NCBI RefSeq assembly: GCF_048820915.1
Contig: NZ_JBMERR010000018.1
Coordinates: 1-64,000 of the forward strand
Source: Cribrihabitans_A pelagius
GTDB taxonomy: Bacteria; Pseudomonadota; Alphaproteobacteria; Rhodobacterales; Rhodobacteraceae
Reading direction: 5' to 3'
DNA: 64,000 bases
Shown: piece after piece, positions 24,935 to 33,713 of the stretch
Numbering within the stretch: position 1 is the first letter of the stretch
How the letters are laid out: each line of letters opens with the position of its first letter
Notes under the pieces: generated by a model
Told to the model about the DNA's origin: nothing
Database searches by the model: none
What the model saw: the letters and a program-made list of their open reading frames with translations, nothing else
Made by a program: the position numbers and the translations under genes

Positions 24935-26965
24935 TCAGTAGGCGTTCATGGTCAGCAGCTCGTACTCGGCCGCGATCTCATCGTTCTGGTTGGTGAGCGT
25001 CACGTGCCAGCGCACCTCGCCATACTCCTCGTTGCGCGGGGTCTTCTTCTTCACCGTGAGGCGCACTTTGATGCTGTCGCCTGCCGAAACCGGCTTCATG
25101 AAGCGCAGATTGTCGAGACCGGTGTTGGCCAGGACCGGGCCTTCGTCCGGCTGCACGAACATGCCCGCTGCAAAGCTGATCAGCAGGTACCCATGCGCCA
25201 CCCGGCCCGGGAAGAAGGGGTTCCGCTGCGCGGCTTCGTCGTCCATGTGGGCATAAAAGGTATCGCCGGTGAAATGGGCGAAGGTCTCGATATCCTCCAG
25301 CGTCACCTGGCGCGGCGCGGTGTTGAGGGTCTCGCCCAGTTGCAGCTCGCCGAACTTGCGGGTGAAGGGATGCGCGGGGCCTGCGGTCTCGGTGCCGCCA
25401 GGGACCCATTTCTCGCCAATCGCGGTCAGGATGTCGGGAGAGCCCTGGATTGCGGTGCGCTGCATGTAGTGTTTGACGCCGCGCACGCCGCCCATTTCCT
25501 CGCCGCCGCCCGCGCGGCCGGGGCCGCCGTGCACCATGTGGGGCAGGGGGGAGCCATGGCCGGTCGACTCCTTCATCGAGTCGCGGTTGTTGAAGTAGAG
25601 GCGGCCGTGATAGGCACCGGCGCCGATGGCCACTTCCCGCGCGACGCTGGGGTCCCGGGTGATGACAGAGGCCACCAGCGAGCCCTGACCGCGATTGGCG
25701 AGGTCGATCGCGTGGTCCAGGTCGCGGTAGCCCATGATGGTGGAGACAGGGCCGAAGGCCTCGGTGTCATGCACGCGCTGGGCCTTGTCAGGGTCGGTGC
25801 AGTGGAACAGCATCGGTGGCACAAAGGCGCCTTTTTCCGCATCGGCGCCGTGGACCGTGAAGTTGTCCGGGTCGCCAAAGACCCGCTCGGCTTCGGCGCT
25901 CAGGATTCGCGCCTTCTCCAGCACGTCGCGCTTCTGCCCGCCCGAGACCAGCGCGCCCATGCGCGTGGTTTCCAGCCGGGGGTCGCCGATGGTGGTCTTG
26001 GCCAGCCGCCCGGACAGGGCTTCGATCACCGCATCCACCTGCGCCTGAGGTGCAATAATGCGACGGATGGCGGTGCATTTCTGGCCCGCCTTGGTGGTCA
26101 TCTCGCGGCTGACTTCCTTGACAAACAAGTCGAATTCCGGCGTGCCGGGCTGTGCGTCGGGGCCAAGGATCGAGGCGTTGAGACTGTCCTGCTCGGCCAC
26201 AAACCGCACCGAGTTTTCCAGGATCACCGGGTTGGCGCGCAGTTTCAGCGCGGTGCTGGCGGAGCCGGTGAAGCTGACCACATCCTGCATGGTGAGATGA
26301 TCGAGCATGTCGCCCAAGCCCCCGGAGACCAGTTGCAGCGCGCCTTCGGGCAGGATCCCTGAGTCGAGCATCAGCTTCACCGCCAGTTCAGTGACATAGC
26401 AGCTGTTGGTCGCAGGTTTAACGATGGCGGGGACGCCGGCCAGCAGGGTGGGGGCCAGCTTCTCCAGCATCCCCCAGACCGGGAAGTTGAAGGCGTTGAT
26501 ATGCACCGCGACGCCGCGCAGGGGGGTGCAGATGTGCTGGCCGAGGAAAGTGCCGTTACGCGACAGTTGCTCCACATCGCCGTCGAGGTAAACATGCGCG
26601 TCCGGCATCTCGCGGCGGCCCTTGGAGGCGAAGACGAACATGGTGCCGATGCCGCCGTCGATGTCGATCAGGTGGTCGGACTGGGTGGCCCCGGTGTGAA
26701 AGCTGAGGTCATAGAGCGCCTGCTTGTGCTGGTTCAGATGGCCCGCCAGCGCCTTAAGCATCCGGGCGCGGTCGTGGAAGGTCAGCTTCCGCAGGTTTGC
26801 ACCGCCAACGCTGCGGGCGTGGTGCAGCATCGCCTGCACATTCAGCGCGTCATTGCCGGCGCTCGCCATGACCTCGCCGGTGATGGCGCTGGCGATATTG
26901 CGGGCACCGGCGCCCGGTGCGACCCATTGTCCGGCGGCGAAGCTGGAAATCTCAAGAAGGCTCAT
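24935..26965 (-). CDS. paaZ: bifunctional oxepin-CoA hydrolase / semialdehyde dehydrogenase PaaZ
   Basis: A 676-residue fusion enzyme of the phenylacetate pathway. The N-terminal aldehyde dehydrogenase domain (about 1-520) has catalytic Glu in VAEQDSLNASILG and Cys in KAGQKCTAIRRI. The C-terminal MaoC-like hydratase domain (about 540-676) has the catalytic Asp/His in FTGDTFYAHMDDEAA. It opens the oxepin-CoA ring and oxidises the resulting aldehyde. The start at 26965 (MSLLEISS) matches family length; the longer frame to 27070 would run across the operator. All key residues are present, so this is a canonical PaaZ and not the ALDH-inactive variant used for tropodithietic acid. Confidence 0.93.
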   Translation of the reverse strand: MSLLEISSFAAGQWVAPGAGARNIASAITGEVMASAGNDALNVQAMLHHARSVGGANLRKLTFHDRARMLKALAGHLNQHKQALYDLSFHTGATQSDHLIDIDGGIGTMFVFASKGRREMPDAHVYLDGDVEQLSRNGTFLGQHICTPLRGVAVHINAFNFPVWGMLEKLAPTLLAGVPAIVKPATNSCYVTELAVKLMLDSGILPEGALQLVSGGLGDMLDHLTMQDVVSFTGSASTALKLRANPVILENSVRFVAEQDSLNASILGPDAQPGTPEFDLFVKEVSREMTTKAGQKCTAIRRIIAPQAQVDAVIEALSGRLAKTTIGDPRLETTRMGALVSGGQKRDVLEKARILSAEAERVFGDPDNFTVHGADAEKGAFVPPMLFHCTDPDKAQRVHDTEAFGPVSTIMGYRDLDHAIDLANRGQGSLVASVITRDPSVAREVAIGAGAYHGRLYFNNRDSMKESTGHGSPLPHMVHGGPGRAGGGEEMGGVRGVKHYMQRTAIQGSPDILTAIGEKWVPGGTETAGPAHPFTRKFGELQLGETLNTAPRQVTLEDIETFAHFTGDTFYAHMDDEAAQRNPFFPGRVAHGYLLISFAAGMFVQPDEGPVLANTGLDNLRFMKPVSAGDSIKVRLTVKKKTPRNEEYGEVRWHVTLTNQNDEIAAEYELLTMNAY

Positions 26966-27030
26966 GATGCTGTCCTTATCAACGGGCCGGCAGCGGCCGG
27001 CGGGCTGGAAACTGATGCTGGAATATATTG

Positions 27031-27044
27031 ACCGTCCGGTCGGT
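27031..27044. promoter_or_regulatory. TetR-type palindrome between paaZ and paaG
   Basis: ACCGTCCGGTCGGT is an inverted repeat with a single non-symmetric pair, in the divergent promoter region (66 bases from the paaZ start and about 98 from the paaG start). An AT-rich GAATATATTG sits at its left edge. PaaR-type TetR repressors in Proteobacteria bind ACCG-n-CCGG-n-CGGT-like sites. The paaR-like gene at the end of the cluster is the probable binder. It could control both directions at once. Confidence 0.65.
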
Positions 27045-27141
27045 TTATGCAAGAAATTTGTCGAAACCACGGTCTGAGCTTTGCGATTGAAACCGTGAGG
27101 GGAGGGCTGCGGTGCAGGGAGAGAGGGAGAAGGCGAGCGAT

Positions 27142-27927
27142 ATGTCGGATACGATTCTGGTCGAAGATCACGGCGCCTGGGTGGAGATCACCCTGAACCG
27201 TCCGGACCGTCTGAACAGCTTCAACGAGGAAATGCACCACGCCTTGCGCGCAGCTTTGGAAGCGGCGCGCGACGGCGGCAAGCGCTGCGTGCTGCTGACG
27301 GGTGCGGGCCGCGGTTTCTGCGCCGGGCAGGATCTGGGCGACCGTGATCCGCGCAAGATGGACGGGCCGCCGGACCTCAGCAAGACCGTGCGCACTTTCT
27401 ACGCGCCGCTGGTGCGGCTGATCCGCGCGCTGGATTTCCCGGTGATCTGCGCGGTGAACGGCGTTGCCGCCGGGGCAGGGGCCAATCTGGCGCTGGCCTG
27501 CGACATGGTGCTGGCGGGCGAAAGTGCGAAGTTCATCCAGTCCTTCTCCAAAGTTGGCCTGATCCCCGACACCGGCGGAAGCTGGCACCTGCCGCGCCTG
27601 CTGGGCGAGGCGCGCGCCAAGGGACTGGCACTCACTGCCGAGCCGCTGCCCGCCAAGAAGGCCGAGGACTGGGGCCTGATCTGGAAAGCGCTGCCGGACG
27701 GCGGGCTGATGGGTGAGGCCCGCGCGATGGCAGAGAGGTTCGCAAACGGCCCGACACTGGGCCTGGGCCTCACCAAGCAGACGATCCAGGCCGCGGCGGT
27801 CAACACGCTGTCCGATCAGCTGGAGATCGAGGCCGACGCGATGAAGACCTGCGGTGAAAGCGCGGATTACGCCGAGGGCGTCGCCAGCTTCCTGGAAAAA
27901 CGCGCGCCGGTCTTCAAGGGGGAATGA
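27142..27927 (+). CDS. paaG: ring-1,2-epoxyphenylacetyl-CoA isomerase PaaG
   Basis: A 261-residue crotonase-fold enzyme. The oxyanion-hole segments are GAGRGFCAGQDLGDRD and VNGVAAGAGANLALACDM. The catalytic Asp lies in GLIPDTGGSWHLPRLLG, the PaaG-type signature. It converts ring-1,2-epoxyphenylacetyl-CoA to oxepin-CoA. I chose the ATG at 27142 (MSDTILVE); an ATG at 27112 in the same frame adds ten non-family residues. It is the first gene of the plus-strand paa operon, with its stop overlapping the paaI start. Confidence 0.92.
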   Translation: MSDTILVEDHGAWVEITLNRPDRLNSFNEEMHHALRAALEAARDGGKRCVLLTGAGRGFCAGQDLGDRDPRKMDGPPDLSKTVRTFYAPLVRLIRALDFPVICAVNGVAAGAGANLALACDMVLAGESAKFIQSFSKVGLIPDTGGSWHLPRLLGEARAKGLALTAEPLPAKKAEDWGLIWKALPDGGLMGEARAMAERFANGPTLGLGLTKQTIQAAAVNTLSDQLEIEADAMKTCGESADYAEGVASFLEKRAPVFKGE

Positions 27928-28355
27928 GGATGACCCCGAGAGAGCGCGCCGAGAAATCCGCCGCCGCAATGTGGGCAGACGATCACGCCTCCAAGTGGGC
28001 CGGGATGGAGATCACCCATGTGGATGAAGGTGCCGCCACACTGGAGCTGACCATCGCGCAGCACCATTGCAACGGCCACGGCATCTGCCACGGCGGCGTC
28101 ACCTTCATGCTCGCCGACAGCGCCTTTGCCTTTGCCTGCAACAGCCGCAATCAGGCAACCGTGGCGCAGCACAACGTGATCAGCTTCACCGCGCCCGGGC
28201 GGCTGGGCGACACGCTGATTGCCAATGCCCGCGAGGTCTCCCTCAACGGACGCAGCGGCATCTATGATGTGACAGTGACCAACCAGGACGGCCAGCAGAT
28301 CGCCGAGTTCCGGGGCTTCTCCCGGGCGGTCAAAGGCCAGTTGTTCGACGAATAA
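27924..28355 (+). CDS. paaI: hydroxyphenylacetyl-CoA thioesterase PaaI
   Basis: A 143-residue hotdog-fold thioesterase. CNGHGICHGGVTFMLADSAF contains the conserved His/Gly-rich active-site helix with the catalytic Asp. It hydrolyses hydroxylated phenylacetyl-CoA esters, rescuing CoA from dead-end products. The start overlaps the paaG stop (ATGA at 27924-27927); an ATG two codons later (27930) is also possible. Length normal. Confidence 0.92.
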   Translation: MRMTPRERAEKSAAAMWADDHASKWAGMEITHVDEGAATLELTIAQHHCNGHGICHGGVTFMLADSAFAFACNSRNQATVAQHNVISFTAPGRLGDTLIANAREVSLNGRSGIYDVTVTNQDGQQIAEFRGFSRAVKGQLFDE

Positions 28356-28370
28356 GGCGCGGAGGATGCC

Positions 28371-29681
28371 ATGGAAGACCTGACCCCGAACCGGGCCGAA
28401 CTGGACCCGATCGAGATCGCCTCGATCGACGAGATCCGCGCGCTGCAGCTTGAGCGGCTGAAGTGGTCGCTGCGCCATGCCTATGACAACGTGCCGATGT
28501 ATAAACAGCGGTTCGACGAGGCGGGTGTGCACCCCGACGACCTGCAGGAGCTGAAGGACCTCGCAAAGTTCCCCTTCACCTACAAGAACGACCTGCGCGA
28601 CAACTACCCCTTTGGCCTGTTTGCCGTCCCGCGTGCGCAGATCATCCGCCTGCATGCGTCCTCCGGCACCACCGGCAAGCCGACCGTGGTGGGCTATACG
28701 GCGAATGACATCAGCAACTGGGCCGATCTGGTCGCGCGCAGCTTGCGCGCCTCCGGCCTGCGCAAGGGCGACATGGTGCACAATGCCTATGGCTACGGGC
28801 TGTTCACCGGCGGGCTTGGCGCGCATTACGGGATTGAACGCCTGGGCGCGACGGTGGTGCCAATGTCCGGCGGGCAGACCGAGAAGCAGGTGGGCCTGAT
28901 CACCGATTTCAAGCCCGACGGGATCATGGTGACGCCCTCCTACATGCTCAACATCCTGGAGCAGTACCACAAGGTGGGGCTGGACCCGCGGGCCAGCTCC
29001 CTGAAGGTCGGTGTGTTCGGCGCCGAACCCTGGACCGACGCGATGCGCAAGGAGGTCGAGGCGGCTTTCGACATGCACGCGGTCGACATCTACGGGCTCA
29101 GCGAGATCATGGGGCCGGGCGTCGCCAATGAATGTGTGGAGACCAAGGACGGCCCGGTGATCTGGGAGGACCACTTCCTACCGGAGATCATCGACCCGGA
29201 AAGCGGCGAAGTGCTGCCCGATGGCGAGATGGGCGAGCTGGTCTTCACCACGCTGACCAAGGAAGGCCTGCCGATGGTGCGCTACCGCACCCGTGACCTC
29301 ACGCGGCTGCTGCCCGGCACCGCGCGCTCGATGCGGCGGATGGAGAAGATCACCGGGCGCAGCGACGATATGATCATCCTGCGCGGCGTCAACGTCTTCC
29401 CCAGCCAGATCGAAGAGCAGCTGATGGCGACCGGCGGGCTGGCGCCGCACTACCAGATCGAGCTGTATAAATCCGGCCGCATGGATGCGATGCGGGTCTT
29501 TGTGGAGGCCGATCCGGACAAGGCAGATGAACTCAGCCGCACCGCCGCTGCGCGGATGCTGAGCAAGCGGATCAAAGACGTGGTGGGTGTCTCGACCGAG
29601 ATCATCGTCGGCGATCCCGGCTCGGTGGAGCGCAGCCAGGGCAAGGCCAAGCGCGTCGTCGACAACCGCGGCAAGACCTGA
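28371..29681 (+). CDS. paaK: phenylacetate-CoA ligase PaaK
   Basis: A 436-residue AMP-forming ligase that activates phenylacetate with ATP and CoA, the entry step of the pathway. The P-loop-like motif is LHASSGTTGKPTVVGYT. The adenylate-binding core is DIYGLSEIMGPGVANEC, and the hinge and C-terminal domain begin at MVRYRTRDLTRLL and GRSDDMIILRGVNVFPSQIE. The C-terminal Lys is in GKAKRVVDNRGK. It follows paaI by 15 bases. The ring-oxygenase genes paaABCDE and the beta-oxidation genes paaH and paaJ are not in this window. Confidence 0.93.
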   Translation: MEDLTPNRAELDPIEIASIDEIRALQLERLKWSLRHAYDNVPMYKQRFDEAGVHPDDLQELKDLAKFPFTYKNDLRDNYPFGLFAVPRAQIIRLHASSGTTGKPTVVGYTANDISNWADLVARSLRASGLRKGDMVHNAYGYGLFTGGLGAHYGIERLGATVVPMSGGQTEKQVGLITDFKPDGIMVTPSYMLNILEQYHKVGLDPRASSLKVGVFGAEPWTDAMRKEVEAAFDMHAVDIYGLSEIMGPGVANECVETKDGPVIWEDHFLPEIIDPESGEVLPDGEMGELVFTTLTKEGLPMVRYRTRDLTRLLPGTARSMRRMEKITGRSDDMIILRGVNVFPSQIEEQLMATGGLAPHYQIELYKSGRMDAMRVFVEADPDKADELSRTAAARMLSKRIKDVVGVSTEIIVGDPGSVERSQGKAKRVVDNRGKT

Positions 29682-29699
29682 GCGGGAAGGACAAGAGCA

Positions 29700-30296
29700 T
29701 TGGCCCGCACGATCGCCAAGGACCACGACCAGAAACGCGCCCAGATCCTGAAATCCGCCGCCAAGGTGTTTGCGGATGCGGGCTATGACCGCGCGTCGAT
29801 GACCCAGCTTGCGCGCGAGTGCGGCATCTCCAAGGCCAATATCTACCACTATTATGACAGCAAGGATGCCGTTCTTTTCGGCCTCCTTGAGACCTATCTC
29901 AGCGAGTTGCGCGACCGGGTTTGCGGGGTGGAGCTGGACGGTTTCGGCCCCGAGGAGCGCCTGCGCCGCATCGTGGCGGAGATCCTGATGGCCTACCAGG
30001 GCGCCGACAACGAGCATCAGGTGCAGATCAGCGCCATGGGGGCGCTGCCGGAAGACCAGCAGAAGCTGTTGCGCGGCTACCAGCGGCAGATGGTGCAATT
30101 CATGAGCGACGCGCTGGCCGGTGCCGCGCCTGAGACCTTCGGCCGCCACCCGGAGAAGCTGCGCGCCGCGACCATGTCGGTTTTCGGCATGTTGAATTGG
30201 TACTACATGTGGAATTCCGGCGCCGGGGCCGGGGCACGGGAGGATTACGCCGATCTGGTCGCCAACCTGACGCTGAACGGGCTGCGCGGGCTGTAG
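29700..30296 (+). CDS. paaR: TetR-family regulator of phenylacetate genes (PaaR-like)
   Basis: A 198-residue repressor with an N-terminal TetR helix-turn-helix: QILKSAAKVFADAGYDRASM, then RECGISKANIYHYYDSKDAV. The start is a TTG at 29700 preceded by GGGAAGGAC; no ATG gives the full DNA-binding domain. It follows paaK by 18 bases, so it is co-transcribed with the genes it probably controls. The expected target is the palindrome at 27031-27044 and the expected inducer phenylacetyl-CoA or a later CoA intermediate. The symbol is by context. Confidence 0.82.
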   Translation: MARTIAKDHDQKRAQILKSAAKVFADAGYDRASMTQLARECGISKANIYHYYDSKDAVLFGLLETYLSELRDRVCGVELDGFGPEERLRRIVAEILMAYQGADNEHQVQISAMGALPEDQQKLLRGYQRQMVQFMSDALAGAAPETFGRHPEKLRAATMSVFGMLNWYYMWNSGAGAGAREDYADLVANLTLNGLRGL

Positions 30297-30338
30297 ACCC
30301 CGCCGCCCGCTGACGCCGGCGGTCAGGGCCAAATGCAA

Positions 30339-30364
30339 AATGCCCCGGCTTTGGCCGGGGCATT
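30339..30364. terminator. bidirectional terminator between paaR and ompA-like gene
   Basis: Arms AATGCCCCGGC (30339-30349) and GCCGGGGCATT (30354-30364) form an 11-bp perfect stem with a 4-base loop. A-rich sequence lies to the left (CAAAA) and T-rich to the right (ATTTCT), so it can serve both converging transcription units. Confidence 0.8.
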
Positions 30365-30390
30365 TCTGTGTTCACGAGGCGGGTGTGCGC

Positions 30391-32433
30391 TTAGCTGCCT
30401 GCACCCAGCAGGGGGGTGATGCGGCGGACCGAGACGCGGCGGTTGGCGCGTTCGGCGTCCAGCGTCTGCACCGCGAGGTCGCTTTCGCCATAGCCCTGCA
30501 CCACCATGTTTTCCGGCGGCACGTCGAAGTACTCGGTCAGCGCCAGCGCCACGGTTTCCGCCCGGCGGTCCGACAGAGCGAGGTTGTAGGTCGCAGCGCC
30601 CACCGCATCGGTGTGGCCCTCGATCAGGAAGACCTCGCCCGGGTTCTTGTCGATCACCTCGCGCAGGGCGTTGCCGAGATCCGCAAGCTCCTCGGCCTCC
30701 TGCGGACGGATCACGGACGAACCGGTGTCGAAGTTGACTTGATCGACGTTGATCTCCGGCACCAGGCGGCGCACCGCGTCGATGTTGCGGATCTGCGCCA
30801 GCGAGAAGCTGCGGTTCACGGCCGGCGCCTGCTGCGACGCCAGCGCCGCGGCCAGCTCCTGGGCCGAAACCTGATCCGTGCCGATCATCGCCCGGCGGTT
30901 CTGCTGCACCTGCGGCAGCTCGTTGACCACCACCTTTTCGGCTTCCTGCGTATCGTCAAACAGCACCACGGTGCGCCCGTCGGGCAGAGTGCGGGTGCGG
31001 CGCAGCACGCGGCCGTTGGCGGACCGGATAGTTTCCACCTCGGTGCCGTTCTCGCGCAGAACAACGGTGCGGGTGGAGCCGTCCTTGAACTTGTAGGTGG
31101 TCACGTTGGAGCCCGGCTGGCGCAGCAGCGCGTCATCGTCCTTCAGCACGCGGTACTGGCCGTCCTGTTCCACGATGGCGCGGTCGCCGGTGTTGGCCAC
31201 CACCTTGCCGCCGTTGTTCAGGAGCGAGCCGATGGCAAGCGCGCCGAGCCCGATCAGCGCCTGGCGCTGCCGGTCGGAGAGGCCGCTGTCGTCATCTTCG
31301 GCGGCATTAGCCTGCGGGGCAGGAGCTTGCGCGCCCGCCTCGGCGCCAGCTTCCGCCTGCGCGGCCTCCGGCGCGGTTTCGCCCACTTGGGTTTCGAACT
31401 CCTCGTCAGAGCTGCGGGAAGTGTCCTCAGTCACGGTTTCTTCGACCACCTCGGCTTCGGCAGCGGCGTCTTCGCCAGCCGCAGCGGCTGCGGCAGCAGC
31501 AGTTCCGGTTTCCGCCTCGGCAAGCGCATCGGCCTGGGCCTGGCTGTCCTGCTCGACCAGTTCGGGATTGTCGGCCTGGGCCTCGGTTCCGGCAGCGGCC
31601 TCGGCCTCAACCTGACCCTCAGCCTGTGCTTCACCCTGCTCCCCGGCGAGGTCCTGAGCGATGGCTTCGCCCGTGGCGCCTTCGGCACCAGCTTCAGCCT
31701 GGCCGTCCGCAGCGGCGTCTTGCCCGGCCTGCTGCTGGCCCTCGGCTGCGGCCTCATCCTGCGCCGCCGCGCCGGCCTGCTCCTGGTCTTGGGCAAGATC
31801 CTGCGCAATGGCTTCGGCGGTTGCACCTGCGGTGCCTGCTTCGGCAGCGGGCTGCTCCTCAGCCGCGGTGTCCTGTTCGGCTTGCTGCTGCGCTTCGGCG
31901 GCGGCCTCTTGTTCGGCCTGCTGCTGCGCCGCGGCAGCGGCAGCGGCTTCCTCTTCGGCCTGAAGCTGCTTCTTCAGCTGAGCTTCCGCTTCAGCCTGAG
32001 CGTCAGCTTCGGCCTGTGCCTGGGCTCCGGCTTCGGCTTCAGCCTCTGCGCCCGCCTGGGTTTCAGCTTCTGCCTCCGCCTGCGCCTCTGCGCCTGCCTC
32101 CGCTTCTGCTGTCATGTCAGCAACGCTGGCCAGCACCGTGGCCGCTTGCAGCTCGCCGGGCAGCTGGCTGTCGAAGGCACCAGCGCTGTAATCCGCGCAG
32201 AACTTGGCGACTGGGCCGGATTTCTCTTCGACTTCCTTGCCTCTGTCCAATTTCTTCTGCCGCCGCTCGGCGCGCTTTCTGCAGCGCTCGACCAGTTCGC
32301 CGATCTCGGCACCGGACATCTGGGTGAGGTCGATACGCTTGCCGCCCTGGCCCTGCGACAGGGCGGGCAGCGGGGCAGCCAGCGAGACCATCACTGCCAG
32401 CGCCGTGGTCGATTTGAAAATTCCCGATTTCAT
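30391..32433 (-). CDS. OmpA-family outer-membrane protein with long Ala/Glu/Gln-rich region
   Basis: A 680-residue envelope protein from the ATG at 32433 (MKSGIFKS); an ATG at 32460 only adds nine residues. It starts with a signal peptide (TALAVMVSLAAPLPALS). Residues about 25-100 are a charged globular stretch with two Cys. Residues about 105-320 are almost wholly Ala, Glu, Gln, Asp and Gly and contain two copies of GAT-x-EAIAQDLA. A short hydrophobic QALIGLGALAIGSLL follows. The C-terminal 120 residues are an OmpA peptidoglycan-binding domain with the diagnostic EGHTDAVGAATYN and SDRRAETVA. It probably tethers the outer membrane to the wall. The low-complexity part is likely a periplasmic spacer. 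Confidence 0.85.
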   Translation of the reverse strand: MKSGIFKSTTALAVMVSLAAPLPALSQGQGGKRIDLTQMSGAEIGELVERCRKRAERRQKKLDRGKEVEEKSGPVAKFCADYSAGAFDSQLPGELQAATVLASVADMTAEAEAGAEAQAEAEAETQAGAEAEAEAGAQAQAEADAQAEAEAQLKKQLQAEEEAAAAAAAQQQAEQEAAAEAQQQAEQDTAAEEQPAAEAGTAGATAEAIAQDLAQDQEQAGAAAQDEAAAEGQQQAGQDAAADGQAEAGAEGATGEAIAQDLAGEQGEAQAEGQVEAEAAAGTEAQADNPELVEQDSQAQADALAEAETGTAAAAAAAAGEDAAAEAEVVEETVTEDTSRSSDEEFETQVGETAPEAAQAEAGAEAGAQAPAPQANAAEDDDSGLSDRQRQALIGLGALAIGSLLNNGGKVVANTGDRAIVEQDGQYRVLKDDDALLRQPGSNVTTYKFKDGSTRTVVLRENGTEVETIRSANGRVLRRTRTLPDGRTVVLFDDTQEAEKVVVNELPQVQQNRRAMIGTDQVSAQELAAALASQQAPAVNRSFSLAQIRNIDAVRRLVPEINVDQVNFDTGSSVIRPQEAEELADLGNALREVIDKNPGEVFLIEGHTDAVGAATYNLALSDRRAETVALALTEYFDVPPENMVVQGYGESDLAVQTLDAERANRRVSVRRITPLLGAGS

Positions 32434-32520
32434 AGCGGTTCCTTCCTTGTTCCGGCACATGGCCGCGCCGGATCAACTCGCCAGCGGCGGAAAAGTTGCA
32501 TCGGAGGCCGGGAAAAGAAA

Positions 32521-32545
32521 AAGGCCGCCCCGGGGGAGCGGCCTT
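32521..32545 (-). terminator. rho-independent terminator of trpS
   Basis: Arms AAGGCCGC (32521-32528) and GCGGCCTT (32538-32545) with a C/G-rich 9-base loop. On the minus strand the stem is followed by TTTCTTTTCC (32520-32511). It is 35 bases beyond the trpS stop and oriented correctly for it. Confidence 0.8.
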
Positions 32546-32579
32546 GCAGTGAATGATCTGGGGCGCCATGCGCGGCGGT

Positions 32580-33608
32580 TCAGACCTCGGCGGGCGGTAC
32601 CATGCCGACAATATCGTAGGTCTGCCGCAGAATCGGAGCAGTGATCGCGCGGGCGCGCTCGGCGCCGCGGGTCAGGATGCGGTCGATCTCCGCCTGCTCA
32701 TCCATCAGCCGCGCCATCTCACCGGAGATCGGCGCGAGCTTGGCCACTGCCAGATCGGCCAGCATCGGCTTGAACTCGGAGAATTGCTTGCCGCCTGTCT
32801 CGGCCAGCACCTGCTCCACCGTCTGATCGGCGAGTGCCGCGTAGATGTTCACCAGGTTGCGCGCCTCGGGACGCTCGTCCAGACCCTCGGCCTCGGAGGG
32901 CAGCGCCTCGGGGTCGGTCTTGGCCTTGCGGATCTTCTTGGCGATGGCGTCGGCGTCATCGGTCATGTTGATGCGGCTGGCATCCGAAGGGTCGGATTTC
33001 GACATCTTTTTGGAGCCGTCGCGCAAGCTCATCACCCGCGTTGCCGCGCCTTCGATCACCGGTTCGGTCAGCGGGAAGAAGTCCACCCCATAGTCGTGGT
33101 TGAACTTGGCGGCAATGTCGCGGGTCAGCTCCAGGTGCTGCTTCTGGTCCTCGCCCACCGGCACATGAGTGGCGTGGTAGGTAAGGATGTCCGCCGCCAT
33201 CAGCGCCGGATAAGCAAAGAGGCCAAGCGAGGCGTTCTGGGCATTCTTGCCGGCCTTATCCTTGAACTGGGTCATCCGCTGCATCCAGCCCATGCGGGCG
33301 ACGCAGTTGAAGATCCAGGCCAGCTGGGCGTGCTCGGGCACCTGGGACTGGTTGATGAGGATGGATTTCTCCGGGTCCAGGCCGGCCGCGATGAAGCCCG
33401 CGCAAAGCTCGCGGGTGGATTTGCGCAGGTCCGCGGGATCCTGCCAGACGGTGATTGCGTGCAGGTCCACCATGCAATAGATGGTTTCCACATCCTTGGC
33501 CTGCCAGTCGACGAACCGCTTCAGCGCCCCCAGGTAGTTGCCCAAGTGCAGGTTGCCGGAGGGCTGGATTCCCGAGAACACGCGCGGGGTGAATGTGGTT
33601 TCGCTCAT
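32580..33608 (-). CDS. trpS: tryptophanyl-tRNA synthetase
   Basis: A 342-residue class I aminoacyl-tRNA synthetase that charges tRNA-Trp. The HIGH-type motif is SGIQPSGNLHLGNYLGALK and the KMSKS loop is SKKMSKSDPSDASRI. The frame is open far upstream, but the ATG at 33608 (MSETTFTPRVFSG) gives normal length and places the ATP-binding start correctly. It stands alone with its own terminator and is divergent from the rhomboid-like gene. Confidence 0.95.
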   Translation of the reverse strand: MSETTFTPRVFSGIQPSGNLHLGNYLGALKRFVDWQAKDVETIYCMVDLHAITVWQDPADLRKSTRELCAGFIAAGLDPEKSILINQSQVPEHAQLAWIFNCVARMGWMQRMTQFKDKAGKNAQNASLGLFAYPALMAADILTYHATHVPVGEDQKQHLELTRDIAAKFNHDYGVDFFPLTEPVIEGAATRVMSLRDGSKKMSKSDPSDASRINMTDDADAIAKKIRKAKTDPEALPSEAEGLDERPEARNLVNIYAALADQTVEQVLAETGGKQFSEFKPMLADLAVAKLAPISGEMARLMDEQAEIDRILTRGAERARAITAPILRQTYDIVGMVPPAEV

Positions 33609-33713
33609 GTGGGCGTAACTCCCGTCTGGAAATAGCAACCCCGGTGCCTTACCCATGGGCTCGTGATCCGTCAACAGGCGCGGCCGCCCCCGCGAGACTT
33701 TAGGAGGCCTTAG

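Noticed and set aside
24935..26965. PaaZ as the aldehyde-dehydrogenase-inactive variant used in tropodithietic acid synthesis
   Set aside because: Catalytic Glu (VAEQDSLN) and Cys (AGQKCTA) are both present, so it is the ordinary bifunctional enzyme. No tda genes are seen.
31500..32100. CRISPR-like or tandem DNA repeat within the ompA-like gene
   Set aside because: The repetition is of Ala/Glu/Gln codons inside one reading frame, without regular spacers or constant units.
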